Shown piece after piece: positions 55,031-64,000 of a stretch of DNA of 64,000 bases. The stretch lies in NCBI RefSeq assembly GCF_018918325.1, contig NZ_JAHLQH010000053.1, positions 23,165-87,164 on the forward strand, written 5' to 3'. Under the pieces are notes generated by a model. It searched no databases, was not told where the DNA came from, and saw only the letters and a list, made by a program, of their open reading frames with translations. Position 1 is the stretch's first letter. Every line of letters begins with the position of its first letter. The position numbers and the translations under genes were made by a program. Origin of the DNA: Clostridium sp. MSJ-8. GTDB taxonomy: Bacteria; Bacillota; Clostridia; Clostridiales; Clostridiaceae.

Positions 55031-57610
55031 ATGATTAAAGATATTGTTGACTTACAAAATAATATAGAGAAAGTAAAGAAGGCACAAATAATATATTCAA
55101 ACTATACTCAAGAAAAAGTAGATAAAATATTTAAAGCAGCTGCTAAGGCAGCTAATAATTCAAGAATATATTTAGCTAAAATGGCACAGGAAGAAACTAA
55201 AATGGGAATAATAGAAGATAAAGTTATAAAAAATCATTTTGCTGCAGAATATATATATAATAAATACAAAGATATGAAAACATGTGATGTAATAGAATAT
55301 GATGCGACCTTTGGTATAAAGAAGATAGCAGAACCTATAGGAATAATTGCAGGAATTATTCCTACAACTAACCCAACCTCAACTACTATATTTAAAATAT
55401 TAATTGCCTTAAAGACTAGAAATGGAATAATTATAAGTCCTCATCCTAAAGCTAAAAAATCAACAATAGAAGCAGCAAGAATTATATTAGAAGCAGCAAT
55501 AAAAAATGGTGCTCCAGAAAATATAATTGATTGGATAGATGAACCTTCTATTGAGTTATCTAATATATTGATGCAACAATCAGATATAATACTTGCAACA
55601 GGTGGACCAGCTATGGTAAAGGCTGCATATTCTTCGGGAAAACCAGCTATAGGAGTTGGTTCGGGAAATACACCAGCAATAATAGATGAAACTGCAGATA
55701 TAAAAATGGCAGTTAATTCTATATTGTTATCTAAAACCTTTGATAATGGTATGATATGCGCTTCAGAACAAAGTGTAATAGTTTTAAATTCAATTTATAA
55801 TAATGTGATTAATGAGTTTAAAGAAAGAGGAGCATATATATTAAGTGCAATAGAAATTGATAAGGTGAGAAAAATTATGTTAAATGCAGATTATAGTGTT
55901 AATCCTAATATAGTAGGACAATCTGCTTATAAGATAGCGTGTATTGCAGGAATTGATGTTCCTATAAATACAAAAGTATTGATAGGAGAAGTAGAATTAA
56001 TTAAAGAATCAGAACCATTTGCACATGAAAAGTTATCACCAATATTAGCAATGTATAGGTGTGATAATTATGAAATGGCAATAACTAAAGCAGAACAATT
56101 AATAAAGATAGGAGGAATGGGACATACATCAATATTATATACTAATCAATTAAATAGAAGAGAATTGATAGATAAGTTTGCTTCGAGGATGAAGACTGGA
56201 AGAATACTTATAAATATGCCTGCATCTCAAGGGGCAATTGGAGATTTATATAATTTTAAATTAGAACCATCTCTAACATTAGGATGTGGTTCATGGGGAG
56301 GAAATTCAGTATCTGAGAATGTTGGACCTAAACATTTGATCAATATAAAGAATGTTGCTGAAAGAAGAGAAAATATGTTGTGGTTTAGAACTCCTAATAA
56401 AATATATTTTAAATATGGATCACTACCAATTGCATTAAAGGAATTAAGAGAAAAGAATAAGAAAAAAGCTTTTATAGTAACTGATAATGAATTATCAAAG
56501 CTAGGATATCCTAAAAAGGTTACAAATGTATTAGAATATTTAAATATTGATTATCGAATATTTGATTCTGTGCAACCGGATCCTAAATTATCAATAGTAA
56601 AAGAAGGAGTTAAAGTTATGTCACTTTATGAACCTGATGTTATTATAGCATTAGGTGGAGGGTCTCCTATAGATGCAGCAAAGATCATGTGGGTTATGTA
56701 TGAAAATCCAAATATTAAATTTGAAGATTTATCAATGAGGTTTATGGATATAAGAAAGAGAATATATAAGTTCCCTAATATGGGTGCAATTGCAGAGTTT
56801 GTTGCTATACCGACTTCGGCAGGAACTGGTTCAGAAGTAACTCCATTTGCAGTTATAACTGATGATGAATCGGGTATGAAATACCCAATAGCAGATTATG
56901 AATTAATGCCTAATATGGCAATAGTTGATGCAGAGCTTATGATGAATATGCCAAAGGGTCTTACTGCATGTTCAGGATTTGATGTATTAGTTCATGCTAT
57001 TGAAGCTTATGTATCTACTATGGCTTCAGATTATACTAATGGACTTTCATTACAAGCTATAGAATTGGTATTTAAATATCTACCATTAGCATATAGTGAA
57101 GGTAACAGTAATATAGAAGCTAGGGAAAAGATGGCACATGCATCATGCATTGCTGGATTAGCATTTTCAAATGCCTTCTTAGGATTATGTCATTCAATGG
57201 CCCATAAACTAGGAGCATTTCATCACATTCCGCATGGAATGGCAAATGCATTGGTACTTAATGAAGTTATAAAATTTAATGCTAGTAATAATCCAACAAA
57301 ACAAGCAGCTTTTCCACAATATGTATACCCTGATTCTTTAAGAAGATATGCACAAATAGCTGATTATTTAGACTTAGGGGGAAATAATTGTGAAGAAAAA
57401 ATAGAACTTTTAGTTAATGAGATAGAATTATTAAAAGAAAAGATTAATATGCCTAAGAATATAAAGGAAGTGGGAATAGAAGAAGAAATTTTTTATTCAA
57501 CATTAGATGATATGGCGGAGCAAGCTTTTGACGATCAATGTACACTATCGAATCCAAGATATCCATTGATAAGTGAAATAAAGGATTTATATATTAATTC
57601 TTATCAATAA
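55031..57610 (+). CDS. adhE: bifunctional aldehyde/alcohol dehydrogenase AdhE
   Basis: An 859-residue fusion enzyme that reduces acetyl-CoA (or butyryl-CoA) to the alcohol in two NADH-dependent steps. The aldehyde dehydrogenase half has the catalytic Cys243 in DNGMICASEQS and the NAD region ATGGPAMVKAAYSSGKP. The iron alcohol dehydrogenase half has GGGSPIDAAKIMWVMYE, AIPTSAGTGSEVTPF and the metal-binding His in GLCHSMAHKLGAFHHIPHG. It forms spirosomes in other species. Monocistronic, with AGGAGGC upstream; no Rex-like site was found. Confidence 0.96.
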   Translation: MIKDIVDLQNNIEKVKKAQIIYSNYTQEKVDKIFKAAAKAANNSRIYLAKMAQEETKMGIIEDKVIKNHFAAEYIYNKYKDMKTCDVIEYDATFGIKKIAEPIGIIAGIIPTTNPTSTTIFKILIALKTRNGIIISPHPKAKKSTIEAARIILEAAIKNGAPENIIDWIDEPSIELSNILMQQSDIILATGGPAMVKAAYSSGKPAIGVGSGNTPAIIDETADIKMAVNSILLSKTFDNGMICASEQSVIVLNSIYNNVINEFKERGAYILSAIEIDKVRKIMLNADYSVNPNIVGQSAYKIACIAGIDVPINTKVLIGEVELIKESEPFAHEKLSPILAMYRCDNYEMAITKAEQLIKIGGMGHTSILYTNQLNRRELIDKFASRMKTGRILINMPASQGAIGDLYNFKLEPSLTLGCGSWGGNSVSENVGPKHLINIKNVAERRENMLWFRTPNKIYFKYGSLPIALKELREKNKKKAFIVTDNELSKLGYPKKVTNVLEYLNIDYRIFDSVQPDPKLSIVKEGVKVMSLYEPDVIIALGGGSPIDAAKIMWVMYENPNIKFEDLSMRFMDIRKRIYKFPNMGAIAEFVAIPTSAGTGSEVTPFAVITDDESGMKYPIADYELMPNMAIVDAELMMNMPKGLTACSGFDVLVHAIEAYVSTMASDYTNGLSLQAIELVFKYLPLAYSEGNSNIEAREKMAHASCIAGLAFSNAFLGLCHSMAHKLGAFHHIPHGMANALVLNEVIKFNASNNPTKQAAFPQYVYPDSLRRYAQIADYLDLGGNNCEEKIELLVNEIELLKEKINMPKNIKEVGIEEEIFYSTLDDMAEQAFDDQCTLSNPRYPLISEIKDLYINSYQ

Positions 57611-57629
57611 AAAATATAAGAATTAAAAT

Positions 57630-57693
57630 GCAAAAAACAATATTTTGAAAAATACATATATAAGTGTATTTAAGTCAATAATATTGTTTTTGC
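57630..57693. terminator. bidirectional terminator between adhE and rimI
   Basis: GCAAAAAACAATATT (from 57630) pairs with AATATTGTTTTTGC (ending 57693), with one bulge; a small inner stem (AAATAC/GTATTT) fills the loop. Confidence 0.8.
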
Positions 57694-57711
57694 GATAAAA
57701 ATATATTCTCT

Positions 57712-58149
57712 TTATTTTCTCCACATTATTATAGCATCTTCTTTATTGTCAGGATAATAATGTTTGCGAAGACCTTCTTCTTTAAAACCGAATTTTTTAT
57801 ATAGGTTTTGAGCAATTACATTAGAAGAACGTACTTCTAATGTAAGGGAATTAATAAACCACTTTTCTGAGTTATTTATTAATGACTCAACTAATTTGCT
57901 ACCAATACCACAACCTCTGAATTTTGGATGTACTGCAATATTTGTTATGTGACCTTCATCATAAATAGTCCATAATCCAGCAAAGCCAATTACTTTATTA
58001 TCAACTGAAGCAACAAGATATTTAGCAAGTGGATTAGTAATTTCATTTTTGAAGGAATCTTTACTCCATGTTTCTTTTAAACTTAATGTACTAACTTCTA
58101 GTACATCATCAATATCTTTTTCAGTCATAGGATTAAGAGTTACGTTCAT
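57712..58149 (-). CDS. rimI: [ribosomal protein S18]-alanine N-acetyltransferase
   Basis: A 145-residue GNAT acetyltransferase. The acetyl-CoA loop is VHPKFRGCGIGSKLVESL, and the family-typical C-terminus is LEVRSSNVIAQNLYKKFGF plus GLRKHYYPDNKEDAIIMW. It overlaps the end of tsaB by 17 bases; in Firmicutes rimI, tsaB, tsaE and tsaD are often together. Here tsaD is absent. Confidence 0.93.
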   Translation of the reverse strand: MNVTLNPMTEKDIDDVLEVSTLSLKETWSKDSFKNEITNPLAKYLVASVDNKVIGFAGLWTIYDEGHITNIAVHPKFRGCGIGSKLVESLINNSEKWFINSLTLEVRSSNVIAQNLYKKFGFKEEGLRKHYYPDNKEDAIIMWRK

Positions 58150-58846
58150 TTAATGATAGCCTTCTTTCTAATTCACGTTCTGCTTGAGGTTTCTTTAAAT
58201 AAACAGGTGCAGAATTTGGATCATCATAAATATTGTTTTTAAGGAGTTGCAATCCTAATTCACCTATGGAAGAAGCTCTAACAATAGATAAATGATTAGG
58301 TGCAAATCTAGCATTAGGAATGTTATCTATAATAAAGTCTTTATGTTTAGAAACTGCATCTCCAGTAAATATAACTGGAGAATCTTGTTTTAGTAAGAAA
58401 TTGCAAAGTTCATCTATATTCATAGAAGTAGGCTCTAGTATAGGGGTTATACTAGAGTTAATATATGAATATACACCAGTATATACGTTATCTCTTAATG
58501 CATCCATAATAGGACAAATTAAACCATCAAATGAATTAAGACTAAAAGCTAAAGCATCTAAGGATGAAATACTTATATAAGGTTTGTTTGAACCAAAACT
58601 TAAACCTTTTACTGTTGCCATTCCTATTCTAAGACCTGTAAAAGAACCGGGACCTTTAGATACTACATAACCATCTATATCATCTATTGTAAGATTACAA
58701 TCATTTAATAAATCTTCAATCATAGGCATAAGGACAACTGAATGTTCTCTCTTATTATTTAATACGTATTCTCCAAGTAAATCTGTATCATTTAATATAG
58801 CAACAGTAGCTACTTTAGATGAAGAATCTATACTTAAAACGTTCAT
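58133..58846 (-). CDS. tsaB: tRNA threonylcarbamoyladenosine biosynthesis protein TsaB
   Basis: A 237-residue ASKHA-fold protein that scaffolds TsaD and TsaE in making t6A at position 37 of ANN-decoding tRNAs. Seen: N-terminal MNVLSIDSSSKVATVAIL, VSKGPGSFTGLRIGMATVKG and the C-terminal PVYLKKPQAERE. Its start codon overlaps the stop of tsaE by one base, so translation is coupled. Confidence 0.94.
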   Translation of the reverse strand: MNVLSIDSSSKVATVAILNDTDLLGEYVLNNKREHSVVLMPMIEDLLNDCNLTIDDIDGYVVSKGPGSFTGLRIGMATVKGLSFGSNKPYISISSLDALAFSLNSFDGLICPIMDALRDNVYTGVYSYINSSITPILEPTSMNIDELCNFLLKQDSPVIFTGDAVSKHKDFIIDNIPNARFAPNHLSIVRASSIGELGLQLLKNNIYDDPNSAPVYLKKPQAERELERRLSLNERNS

Positions 58847-59304
58847 TATATCAACTCCTCAATGTAATTAAATCTTTTACCGTATGGTGTTATAGTAATT
58901 TTTCTGTAATTCTCAGATTGTGTTAAATCCTTCTCAATATGAATGTGTAAGAAATCTTTTGGTAGGATATCTTCTATATAGTTTGCCCATTCAATGACAG
59001 AAACAGCATCTGAGAATATGTAATCATCAAATCCAATATTATATACTTCATCAGGATCACTTACTCTATATACATCAAAATGATTAAGTTTTAGTCGTCC
59101 ACTAGTATATTCGTTAACAATGGTAAATGTGGGACTAGTTATAATATCAGAAATATTTAATCCTTTAGCTATACCTTTGGTAATATGAGTTTTTCCAGTT
59201 CCTAAATCGCCAGTCAGACATATTACATCTCCAGCATTAACAAGTTTACCTAATTTTATTCCTAGATTAGTAGTTTCTTCTATATTATTAACAATAAAAA
59301 ACAT
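58846..59304 (-). CDS. tsaE: tRNA threonylcarbamoyladenosine biosynthesis ATPase TsaE
   Basis: A 152-residue P-loop ATPase of the t6A complex. Walker A is TGDLGTGKTHITKG; then SPTFTIVNEY, HFDVYRVSDPDEVYNIGFDDY and VIEWANYIEDILP, all family blocks. The start is ATG 59304 (minus strand) with GAAAGGTGT upstream; the frame extends to 59355 but that part has no ribosome site. First gene of the tsaE-tsaB-rimI operon. Confidence 0.94.
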   Translation of the reverse strand: MFFIVNNIEETTNLGIKLGKLVNAGDVICLTGDLGTGKTHITKGIAKGLNISDIITSPTFTIVNEYTSGRLKLNHFDVYRVSDPDEVYNIGFDDYIFSDAVSVIEWANYIEDILPKDFLHIHIEKDLTQSENYRKITITPYGKRFNYIEELI

Positions 59305-59483
59305 ATTAATACACCTTTCAAAAAAATATATACATATTATATTGTAATCAATCAAAGAAAAAAATGAAAGAGAATAAAATTAATATTTTATACATTGAAA
59401 AAAAATTTACAAAGTAGTAAACTAAAGTTTGTATAAAAAATTTAAAAATGGAAAACATATCTGTAAAATTGGAGGATGAGTCT

Positions 59484-60323
59484 GTGTACAAATACAAGAA
59501 GTATGTTTTTTTATTTATGATTTTAGCACTATTCTTATTTGCAATTATACCTCATGATTCAATTGAGAATACTAGTGCAGCAGAAAATAAATGCTTAAAT
59601 ATATTGACAAGTAATAAAATGCAATATTACATGGTTAAGGAAATAGTTGGAGATAAACATTATATAGGATATTTATTTGATAGTGAAGAATCAGCTGAAG
59701 AATTAGAATATAATAGTAGTTTAATCAATAATGATATTGACTTATATATTTATAGTAGTAGTTATTATGAAGAACAAAATAAGCAAGTAATAAAAAAAAT
59801 GAATTATTTTAGAACAGGTATGATAGATATATCTAGAGGAATAAGAATGAAAAATTATGATCTATCATCAGAAGGAATTAATCCTTATTATTGGACTGGA
59901 GATGAAGAATATAAGATATGCTTATATAACATTAAAAATGCAATTGAGGATAAAGATCCTAAGAATAGAGAATATTATGAAAGTAGATACAACAAAGCTA
60001 TTTCTAACATAAAAAATGATATGATTGATGAAATAAATGATTTGAAGAAAAATTATACTTTTATTGCTGTAGATGATTATTTTGATTATTTATATGAAAG
60101 TATTGGATTAGAATGTATCAAGTGTAAATGTGAAGAGGTTGATAAATTCATAACAGATAATAATTTATCAACAGATGATGTAATAATATTAAGAGATGCT
60201 TCTACTGAGATAGCGCCTGATAATTATGAAGTTGTTACATTACAGAAATATAATGGTGGACTTACAGTACAAGAACTATATGATAATAATATAAGAAATA
60301 TATATAATAAGTTAAAAAAGTAG
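59484..60323 (+). CDS. TroA/ZnuA-like substrate-binding protein without metal ligands
   Basis: A 279-residue exported protein with an N-terminal helix (about 5-23). It follows the plan of cluster A-I metal-binding proteins: a first strand LNILTSNKMQYYMVKEIVGD, NNDIDLYIYSS, NPYYWTGDEEYKICLYNIKNAIEDKDP with the long linking helix, and TFIAVDDYFDYLYESIGLE. In ZnuA the last three blocks carry metal-binding His residues, and here none does (for example NPYYW in place of DPHxW). No ABC transporter genes are near. The start is GTG 59484 behind GGAGGATGAG; an ATG at 59448 lacks such a site. Function unknown; perhaps a sensor or another ligand's carrier. Confidence 0.6.
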   Translation: MYKYKKYVFLFMILALFLFAIIPHDSIENTSAAENKCLNILTSNKMQYYMVKEIVGDKHYIGYLFDSEESAEELEYNSSLINNDIDLYIYSSSYYEEQNKQVIKKMNYFRTGMIDISRGIRMKNYDLSSEGINPYYWTGDEEYKICLYNIKNAIEDKDPKNREYYESRYNKAISNIKNDMIDEINDLKKNYTFIAVDDYFDYLYESIGLECIKCKCEEVDKFITDNNLSTDDVIILRDASTEIAPDNYEVVTLQKYNGGLTVQELYDNNIRNIYNKLKK

Positions 60324-60370
60324 TTGCAGATATTACAAAAGTATAATATAATTACTTTTGTGATTAATAT

Positions 60371-60446
60371 AGGGGTATGGCTCAATTGGTAGAGTAGTGG
60401 TCTCCAAAACCATTGGTTCTGGGTTCGAGTCCTAGTGCCCCTGCCA
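60371..60446 (+). tRNA. tRNA-Trp (anticodon CCA)
   Basis: A 76-base cloverleaf with encoded CCA end. The acceptor stem is AGGGGTA/TGCCCCT (one G-U pair), the anticodon loop CTCCAAA has CCA at the centre on stem GTGGT/ACCAT, and the T loop is GGTTCGAGTCC. Solitary tRNA gene; a terminator follows directly. Confidence 0.95.
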
Positions 60447-60453
60447 GAATGTT

Positions 60454-60491
60454 AAACCACAAGTTTTATTTTTAAAAACTTGTGGTTTTTT
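60454..60491 (+). terminator. intrinsic terminator after tRNA-Trp
   Basis: AAACCACAAGTTTT (60454-60467) pairs with AAAACTTGTGGTTT (60475-60488), followed by more T residues. Confidence 0.92.
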
Positions 60492-60660
60492 CTATATAGG
60501 AAATTATATAAATGAGATTTAAGTTATGAGTTATAGAAAAGATGATAAATATAATTACCACAATTAAATAAAATTCTATTAATAGTGGCACTATATATAC
60601 AAGGAATAATTCAATATAATAATTATATGGAAAGATTATTTTTGGGTAGGTGTTTGAAAA

Positions 60661-61821
60661 TTGGATAAGATGTTAAGACCAGTATGGGCAGAAATAGACT
60701 TAGATGCGTTAGCATATAATGTTAGAAATATAAAAAAGCTAATTGGAGATAAAGAAATGGTAGCGGTTGTTAAGGCTGATGCTTATGGACATGGTGCTAT
60801 AGATATTGTAGAAACATTACAAAAAAATGGTGTATCTAGACTTGCAGTTGCTGTTATAACAGAAGCTATAGAATTAAGAAAGTCAGGAGTGGATATTCCT
60901 ATAATGATTCTTGGGTACACACCAAGTGATTATGGTGAAGAATTAATAAAGTATGATATAGAACAAACAGTTTATGACTTAGAATATGCTAAAAGATTAT
61001 CAGAAATTGCTGAGAAACTTAATAAAAAGGCTAAGATACATATTGCTGTAGATACAGGAATGGGTAGGATAGGATTTTATCCTAATGAGAAAAGTGTAGA
61101 AGATGTAGTGGAGATAAGTAAGCTTAATAATATAGAGATAGAAGGAATGTTTACTCATTATGCAACAGCAGATGAAGAGGATAAGACATATACTTATCAT
61201 CAATTTGAACTATATAATAAATTTAATAAGAGCTTAGAAGATAAGGGAGTAATTATACCTTTTAAACATACATCTAATAGTGGAGCAATTATGGATTTAC
61301 CAGAAACTTATTTAGATGGTGTAAGAGCAGGCATAATATTGTATGGTTATTATCCTTCAGATGAAGTTAATAAAGAGGTATTGCCATTAAAACCTATATT
61401 AACCTTAAAGACAAAGGTATCTCATGTGAAGAAAATGGATAAAGATATGTATGTGAGTTATGGAAGAACATTTAAAACAGAAAGAGAAAGCATTATTGCA
61501 ACAATTCCTATAGGATATGCAGATGGATATTCTAGAAATTTAAGTGGCAAAGTAAAAGTAATTATAAATGGTAAGTTTGCAAAGGTTGTAGGTAGAATAT
61601 GTATGGATCAATGTATGATAGATGTTACTGATATTGATGATGTAAAAGTTGGAGATGAGGTAATATTGATTGGAGAAGATAACGGCATAAAATATAATGC
61701 AGATGATATGGCTAAAGATTTAGGCACAATAAATTATGAAGTTTTATGTATGATTAAGCAAAGAATTCCTAGACTATATATTAAGAATCATAAAAAAATT
61801 AATGTAAGGAATTATATATAG
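60661..61821 (+). CDS. alr: alanine racemase
   Basis: A 386-residue PLP enzyme supplying D-alanine for peptidoglycan. Lys38 in [13 protein letters not shown] binds [28 protein letters not shown], the catalytic Tyr in [10 protein letters not shown] and [13 protein letters not shown] are in the expected order. TTG start with TAGGTG eight bases upstream; ATG 60670 is an alternative. The last 12 residues are a basic tail beyond the family core. Confidence 0.96.
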   Translation: MDKMLRPVWAEIDLDALAYNVRNIKKLIGDKEMVAVVKADAYGHGAIDIVETLQKNGVSRLAVAVITEAIELRKSGVDIPIMILGYTPSDYGEELIKYDIEQTVYDLEYAKRLSEIAEKLNKKAKIHIAVDTGMGRIGFYPNEKSVEDVVEISKLNNIEIEGMFTHYATADEEDKTYTYHQFELYNKFNKSLEDKGVIIPFKHTSNSGAIMDLPETYLDGVRAGIILYGYYPSDEVNKEVLPLKPILTLKTKVSHVKKMDKDMYVSYGRTFKTERESIIATIPIGYADGYSRNLSGKVKVIINGKFAKVVGRICMDQCMIDVTDIDDVKVGDEVILIGEDNGIKYNADDMAKDLGTINYEVLCMIKQRIPRLYIKNHKKINVRNYI

Positions 61822-61886
61822 ATATTTTTATGATATAGATATATAATGTATATTATGTTAAGAATATACGAAAGGACGGAAAATGA

Positions 61887-62297
61887 ATGATAGGTTTAGC
61901 AAAGGCATTAGTAATCTTTTTGATATATCTTGTGTTTAATATTGCATTAATATGTATAACTAATTTGGGAAAGGGCAAGCTAGTTAATAATACTATAAAG
62001 TTTTCAATGGTTCATATTTATCCTGTTATAGTAGCGTTATTGCTTATATATATGAAAAGTGCAAGTTTAATGAGTATAGTAAGTGCATTTTTTTATATAG
62101 CAATATCGGTTGTTTCTGTGATGATAATGAAAGCCTATTTTTTAGAAGCAAGATTACTTACATCTCTTAATATAGTTATGGTTAATATTGCTTTTTGGTA
62201 TCCAGAAAAACAATTAATACTAATTATAGTTACATTAGCAATAAGCGCTTTAGGATATTTATTATTAAAATTTCTTAGAGATAAAGCAATATTATAA
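61887..62297 (+). CDS. small polytopic membrane protein, unknown function
   Basis: A 136-residue, very hydrophobic protein with four to five predicted helices (LAKALVIFLIYLVFNIALI, VHIYPVIVALLLIYMK, LMSIVSAFFYIAISVVSV, LILIIVTLAISALGYLLL). There are no Cys, no conserved motif that I recognise, and few charged residues apart from the ends. AAAGGACGG precedes the ATG. It follows alr by 65 bases and could share its transcript. Confidence 0.65.
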   Translation: MIGLAKALVIFLIYLVFNIALICITNLGKGKLVNNTIKFSMVHIYPVIVALLLIYMKSASLMSIVSAFFYIAISVVSVMIMKAYFLEARLLTSLNIVMVNIAFWYPEKQLILIIVTLAISALGYLLLKFLRDKAIL

Positions 62298-62300
62298 ATT

Positions 62301-62360
62301 AAAGACAGGGCTTTTTAAAATATCGCCTTAACTAGGGCTATTTTAAAAAGTCCTGTCTTT
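62301..62360. terminator. long bidirectional terminator
   Basis: A 22-bp stem (62301-62322 with 62339-62360), perfect apart from one G-U pair, lies between two converging genes. The following tract is only moderately T-rich. Confidence 0.75.
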
Positions 62361-62427
62361 ATATATTTACTCTATTAGAAAACTATATAAAATTTAAATC
62401 AACTGTTTTGAAAGTCTTAAATATATT

Positions 62428-63324
62428 TTAATTAAATATAGCATTCCATAATTTGCTGAAGAATTTACCTATCTGAGAGAAGAAGCTTCCAATCTTAGAA
62501 AAAAAGCCTTTAGCTTCATCAGAAGATATTTTATCTTTTAAGTTATTAGATATGTCTTTTAATTGGCTTTTTATACTACTATAGTCAAGATTTAAATCAT
62601 TAATTTTATTCATTAATGACTTTATTTTGTTTATAGTGTCTTCACTAAGCTTATAATTATATTTACTAATGACATCATCTACAATATTATTTACTTCATC
62701 TTCAGTTTTAGGAGATTCCTTTACAACTTTTGTTTTTATTTCATTTATTAAATTAGTTGCATCATCTTGTCCGATTTCATCACCAAGTTCTCCAGTTACA
62801 AATAATTCTTCATTTGCAGCTTCTTTATTATTTTCATCTAATTTTTCACCGTTAGAATTGTTTTCAAAACCTTTTAAGATACCTGTAAGAGCAGCAGTTC
62901 CTGAAACTTTAAATGGTGCAGCTGCAATTACCTTAGCATCTGTAATACCAGCAGTTATAAGTGCGTTTTTTATCATTCCTTCAGTTACCCATGTAAGGTT
63001 GTTAGTAGTAATATCTAAGCCACCAGAATTAGTAGGCTCAACATAAGAACAAGAGATAGATTTTGTACCAAGTTGAGCAGAAGTTGCAACTTTACCTAAA
63101 GCATCATATTCTTCTTGAGAAGTGACCTCTAATATATTAGCATCATTTTGAGTTACTTTAAAATAATCAAGCATTTGTTGCTTTTGTTCATCTGATAAAT
63201 CAGCTCCTAATGTAACTGATATATAAGAATCAGCATAAACAGGTATAGGATTGAATATAGATAAAGAAAATACAAGTATTAGTAACAAATTAGATAATGC
63301 CAATAAGACATTTTTCCTTTTCAT
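62428..63324 (-). CDS. DUF1002 secreted protein
   Basis: A 298-residue protein. The N-terminal signal peptide ends near PIPVYADSY. The DUF1002 body has ISVTLGADLSDEQKQQMLDYF, SISCSYVEPTNSGGL, ITTNNLTWVTEGMIKNALIT and VIAAAPFKVSGTAALTGILKG. The second half is helical, and the end (FFSKIGSFFSQIGKFFSKLW) is a strongly amphipathic helix that could touch membranes. Conserved in spore-forming Firmicutes; function unknown. A divergent single gene next to the rRNA operon. Confidence 0.85.
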   Translation of the reverse strand: MKRKNVLLALSNLLLILVFSLSIFNPIPVYADSYISVTLGADLSDEQKQQMLDYFKVTQNDANILEVTSQEEYDALGKVATSAQLGTKSISCSYVEPTNSGGLDITTNNLTWVTEGMIKNALITAGITDAKVIAAAPFKVSGTAALTGILKGFENNSNGEKLDENNKEAANEELFVTGELGDEIGQDDATNLINEIKTKVVKESPKTEDEVNNIVDDVISKYNYKLSEDTINKIKSLMNKINDLNLDYSSIKSQLKDISNNLKDKISSDEAKGFFSKIGSFFSQIGKFFSKLWNAIFN

Positions 63325-63450
63325 AAATATACACCTATCTTTCTATTTAGTTTTACAAATGAATTATAACATAATTAGATTTTATATAATACATATTGAT
63401 TTGAAGATTATAGTTTGCAATAAAATTCTAAAATAAAATCAAAATAAGTG

Positions 63451-63479
63451 TTGACATTATAGTTGAAGGGTGATATCAT
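63451..63479 (+). promoter_or_regulatory. rRNA operon promoter P1
   Basis: TTGACA (63451-63456), a 17-base spacer, then TATCAT (63474-63479). Confidence 0.8.
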
Positions 63480-63536
63480 AAAACACGTCGCTGAGGCAGA
63501 TAAGTAACAACAAGAAAAAAGTTTCAAAAAAAGTTG

Positions 63537-63565
63537 TTGACAGATACTGAATCAAGTGATAAGAT
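63537..63565 (+). promoter_or_regulatory. rRNA operon promoter P2
   Basis: TTGACA (63537-63542), a 17-base spacer, then TAAGAT (63560-63565), 86 bases after P1. A GTCGC/GCGAC hairpin (63572-63587) lies at the start of its transcript. Confidence 0.85.
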
Positions 63566-63597
63566 AAAGAAGTCGCTTGAGGGCGACGAAGAAAAAT

Positions 63598-63620
63598 TGG
63601 TCTTTGAAAATTGAACAGAA
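63598..63620 (+). promoter_or_regulatory. rRNA leader boxA-like antitermination region
   Basis: TGGTCTTTGAAAATTGAACA is the common Firmicute pre-16S leader sequence that includes a boxA (TCTTTGA). From here to 63799 the leader holds further paired, GC-richer segments (for example around 63675-63750) expected to form the pre-16S processing stem. No gene is seen between 63325 and 63799. Confidence 0.65.
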
Positions 63621-63799
63621 TAATAAATTAAGAACCAGCAATTCTTTATGAGTAAGTTTTAAATAAACTCAGAAGATGCGAGTAGTACGCGAAAACGAGG
63701 AGCGAGGAGCAGAATATGCTAGCGCATTTGAGCACCACAGCGACGAGTTGACAAAGTAATACGAAGCAAATTGTGAGTTTGAGCAATGATTAAACTTTT

Positions 63800-64000
<201 letters not shown>

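Overview
The window is a chromosomal segment of a low-GC, spore-forming Firmicute, most likely Clostridium sensu stricto (cluster I). The evidence is the strong A/T bias, the AGGAGG-type ribosome sites, the SpoIVFA/SpoIVFB-like pair, the clostridial order mreBCD-pbp2-minCDE-rodA, an AdhE, and the 5' end of a clostridial 16S rRNA gene at the right edge. No species is claimed. I see no insertion sequence, prophage or CRISPR array.

Layout. 1-2733: the 3' part of a VanW/YoaR-type protein, TrmL and a DegV protein. 2910-7291: a glycolytic operon cggR-gapA-pgk-tpiA with a recognisable CggR operator and an unusual double hairpin between gapA and pgk. 7381-17386: cell shape and division genes (SPOR-like protein, Maf, MreBCD, PBP2, MinCDE, RodA). 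17445-19319: a SpoIVFA-like/SpoIVFB-like pair and a small conserved protein.

19487-27382 is the most interesting part: a self-contained RiPP (ribosomally made, post-translationally modified peptide) locus. A near-consensus promoter drives two tandem genes that were not automatically called because of their size. They encode the same 48-residue peptide, with an acidic leader and a core rich in Cys, Gly and aromatic residues. After a stem-loop come four radical SAM/SPASM enzymes, two of them tandem paralogues, and a C39-peptidase ABC exporter. The fourth radical SAM protein appears to carry a catalytically dead C39-like domain at its C-terminus. I could not match this combination to a described class.

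27575-38198: a radical SAM/DUF2344/RNase G operon, an aryl-sulfate sulfotransferase, an orphan Rrf2 regulator, a large membrane-anchored glycerophosphodiesterase and a SEC-C protein. 38578-45229: a surface-fibre operon with a fibro-slime/SpaA-like adhesin, a SipW-type signal peptidase and four SipW-dependent TasA/BsaA-like proteins. 45268-54935: mixed metabolism and membrane genes (acetolactate synthase with a leader attenuator, a zinc-ribbon membrane protein, an intracellular alpha-amylase, an amino-acid permease, YtxH/DUF948, Dabb, PAP2 and two AI-2E family transporters). 55031-62363: adhE, rimI-tsaB-tsaE, a TroA-like protein without metal ligands, tRNA-Trp, alanine racemase and a small membrane protein. 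62428-64000: a DUF1002 protein divergent from an rRNA operon, whose tandem promoters, leader and first 200 bases of 16S close the window.
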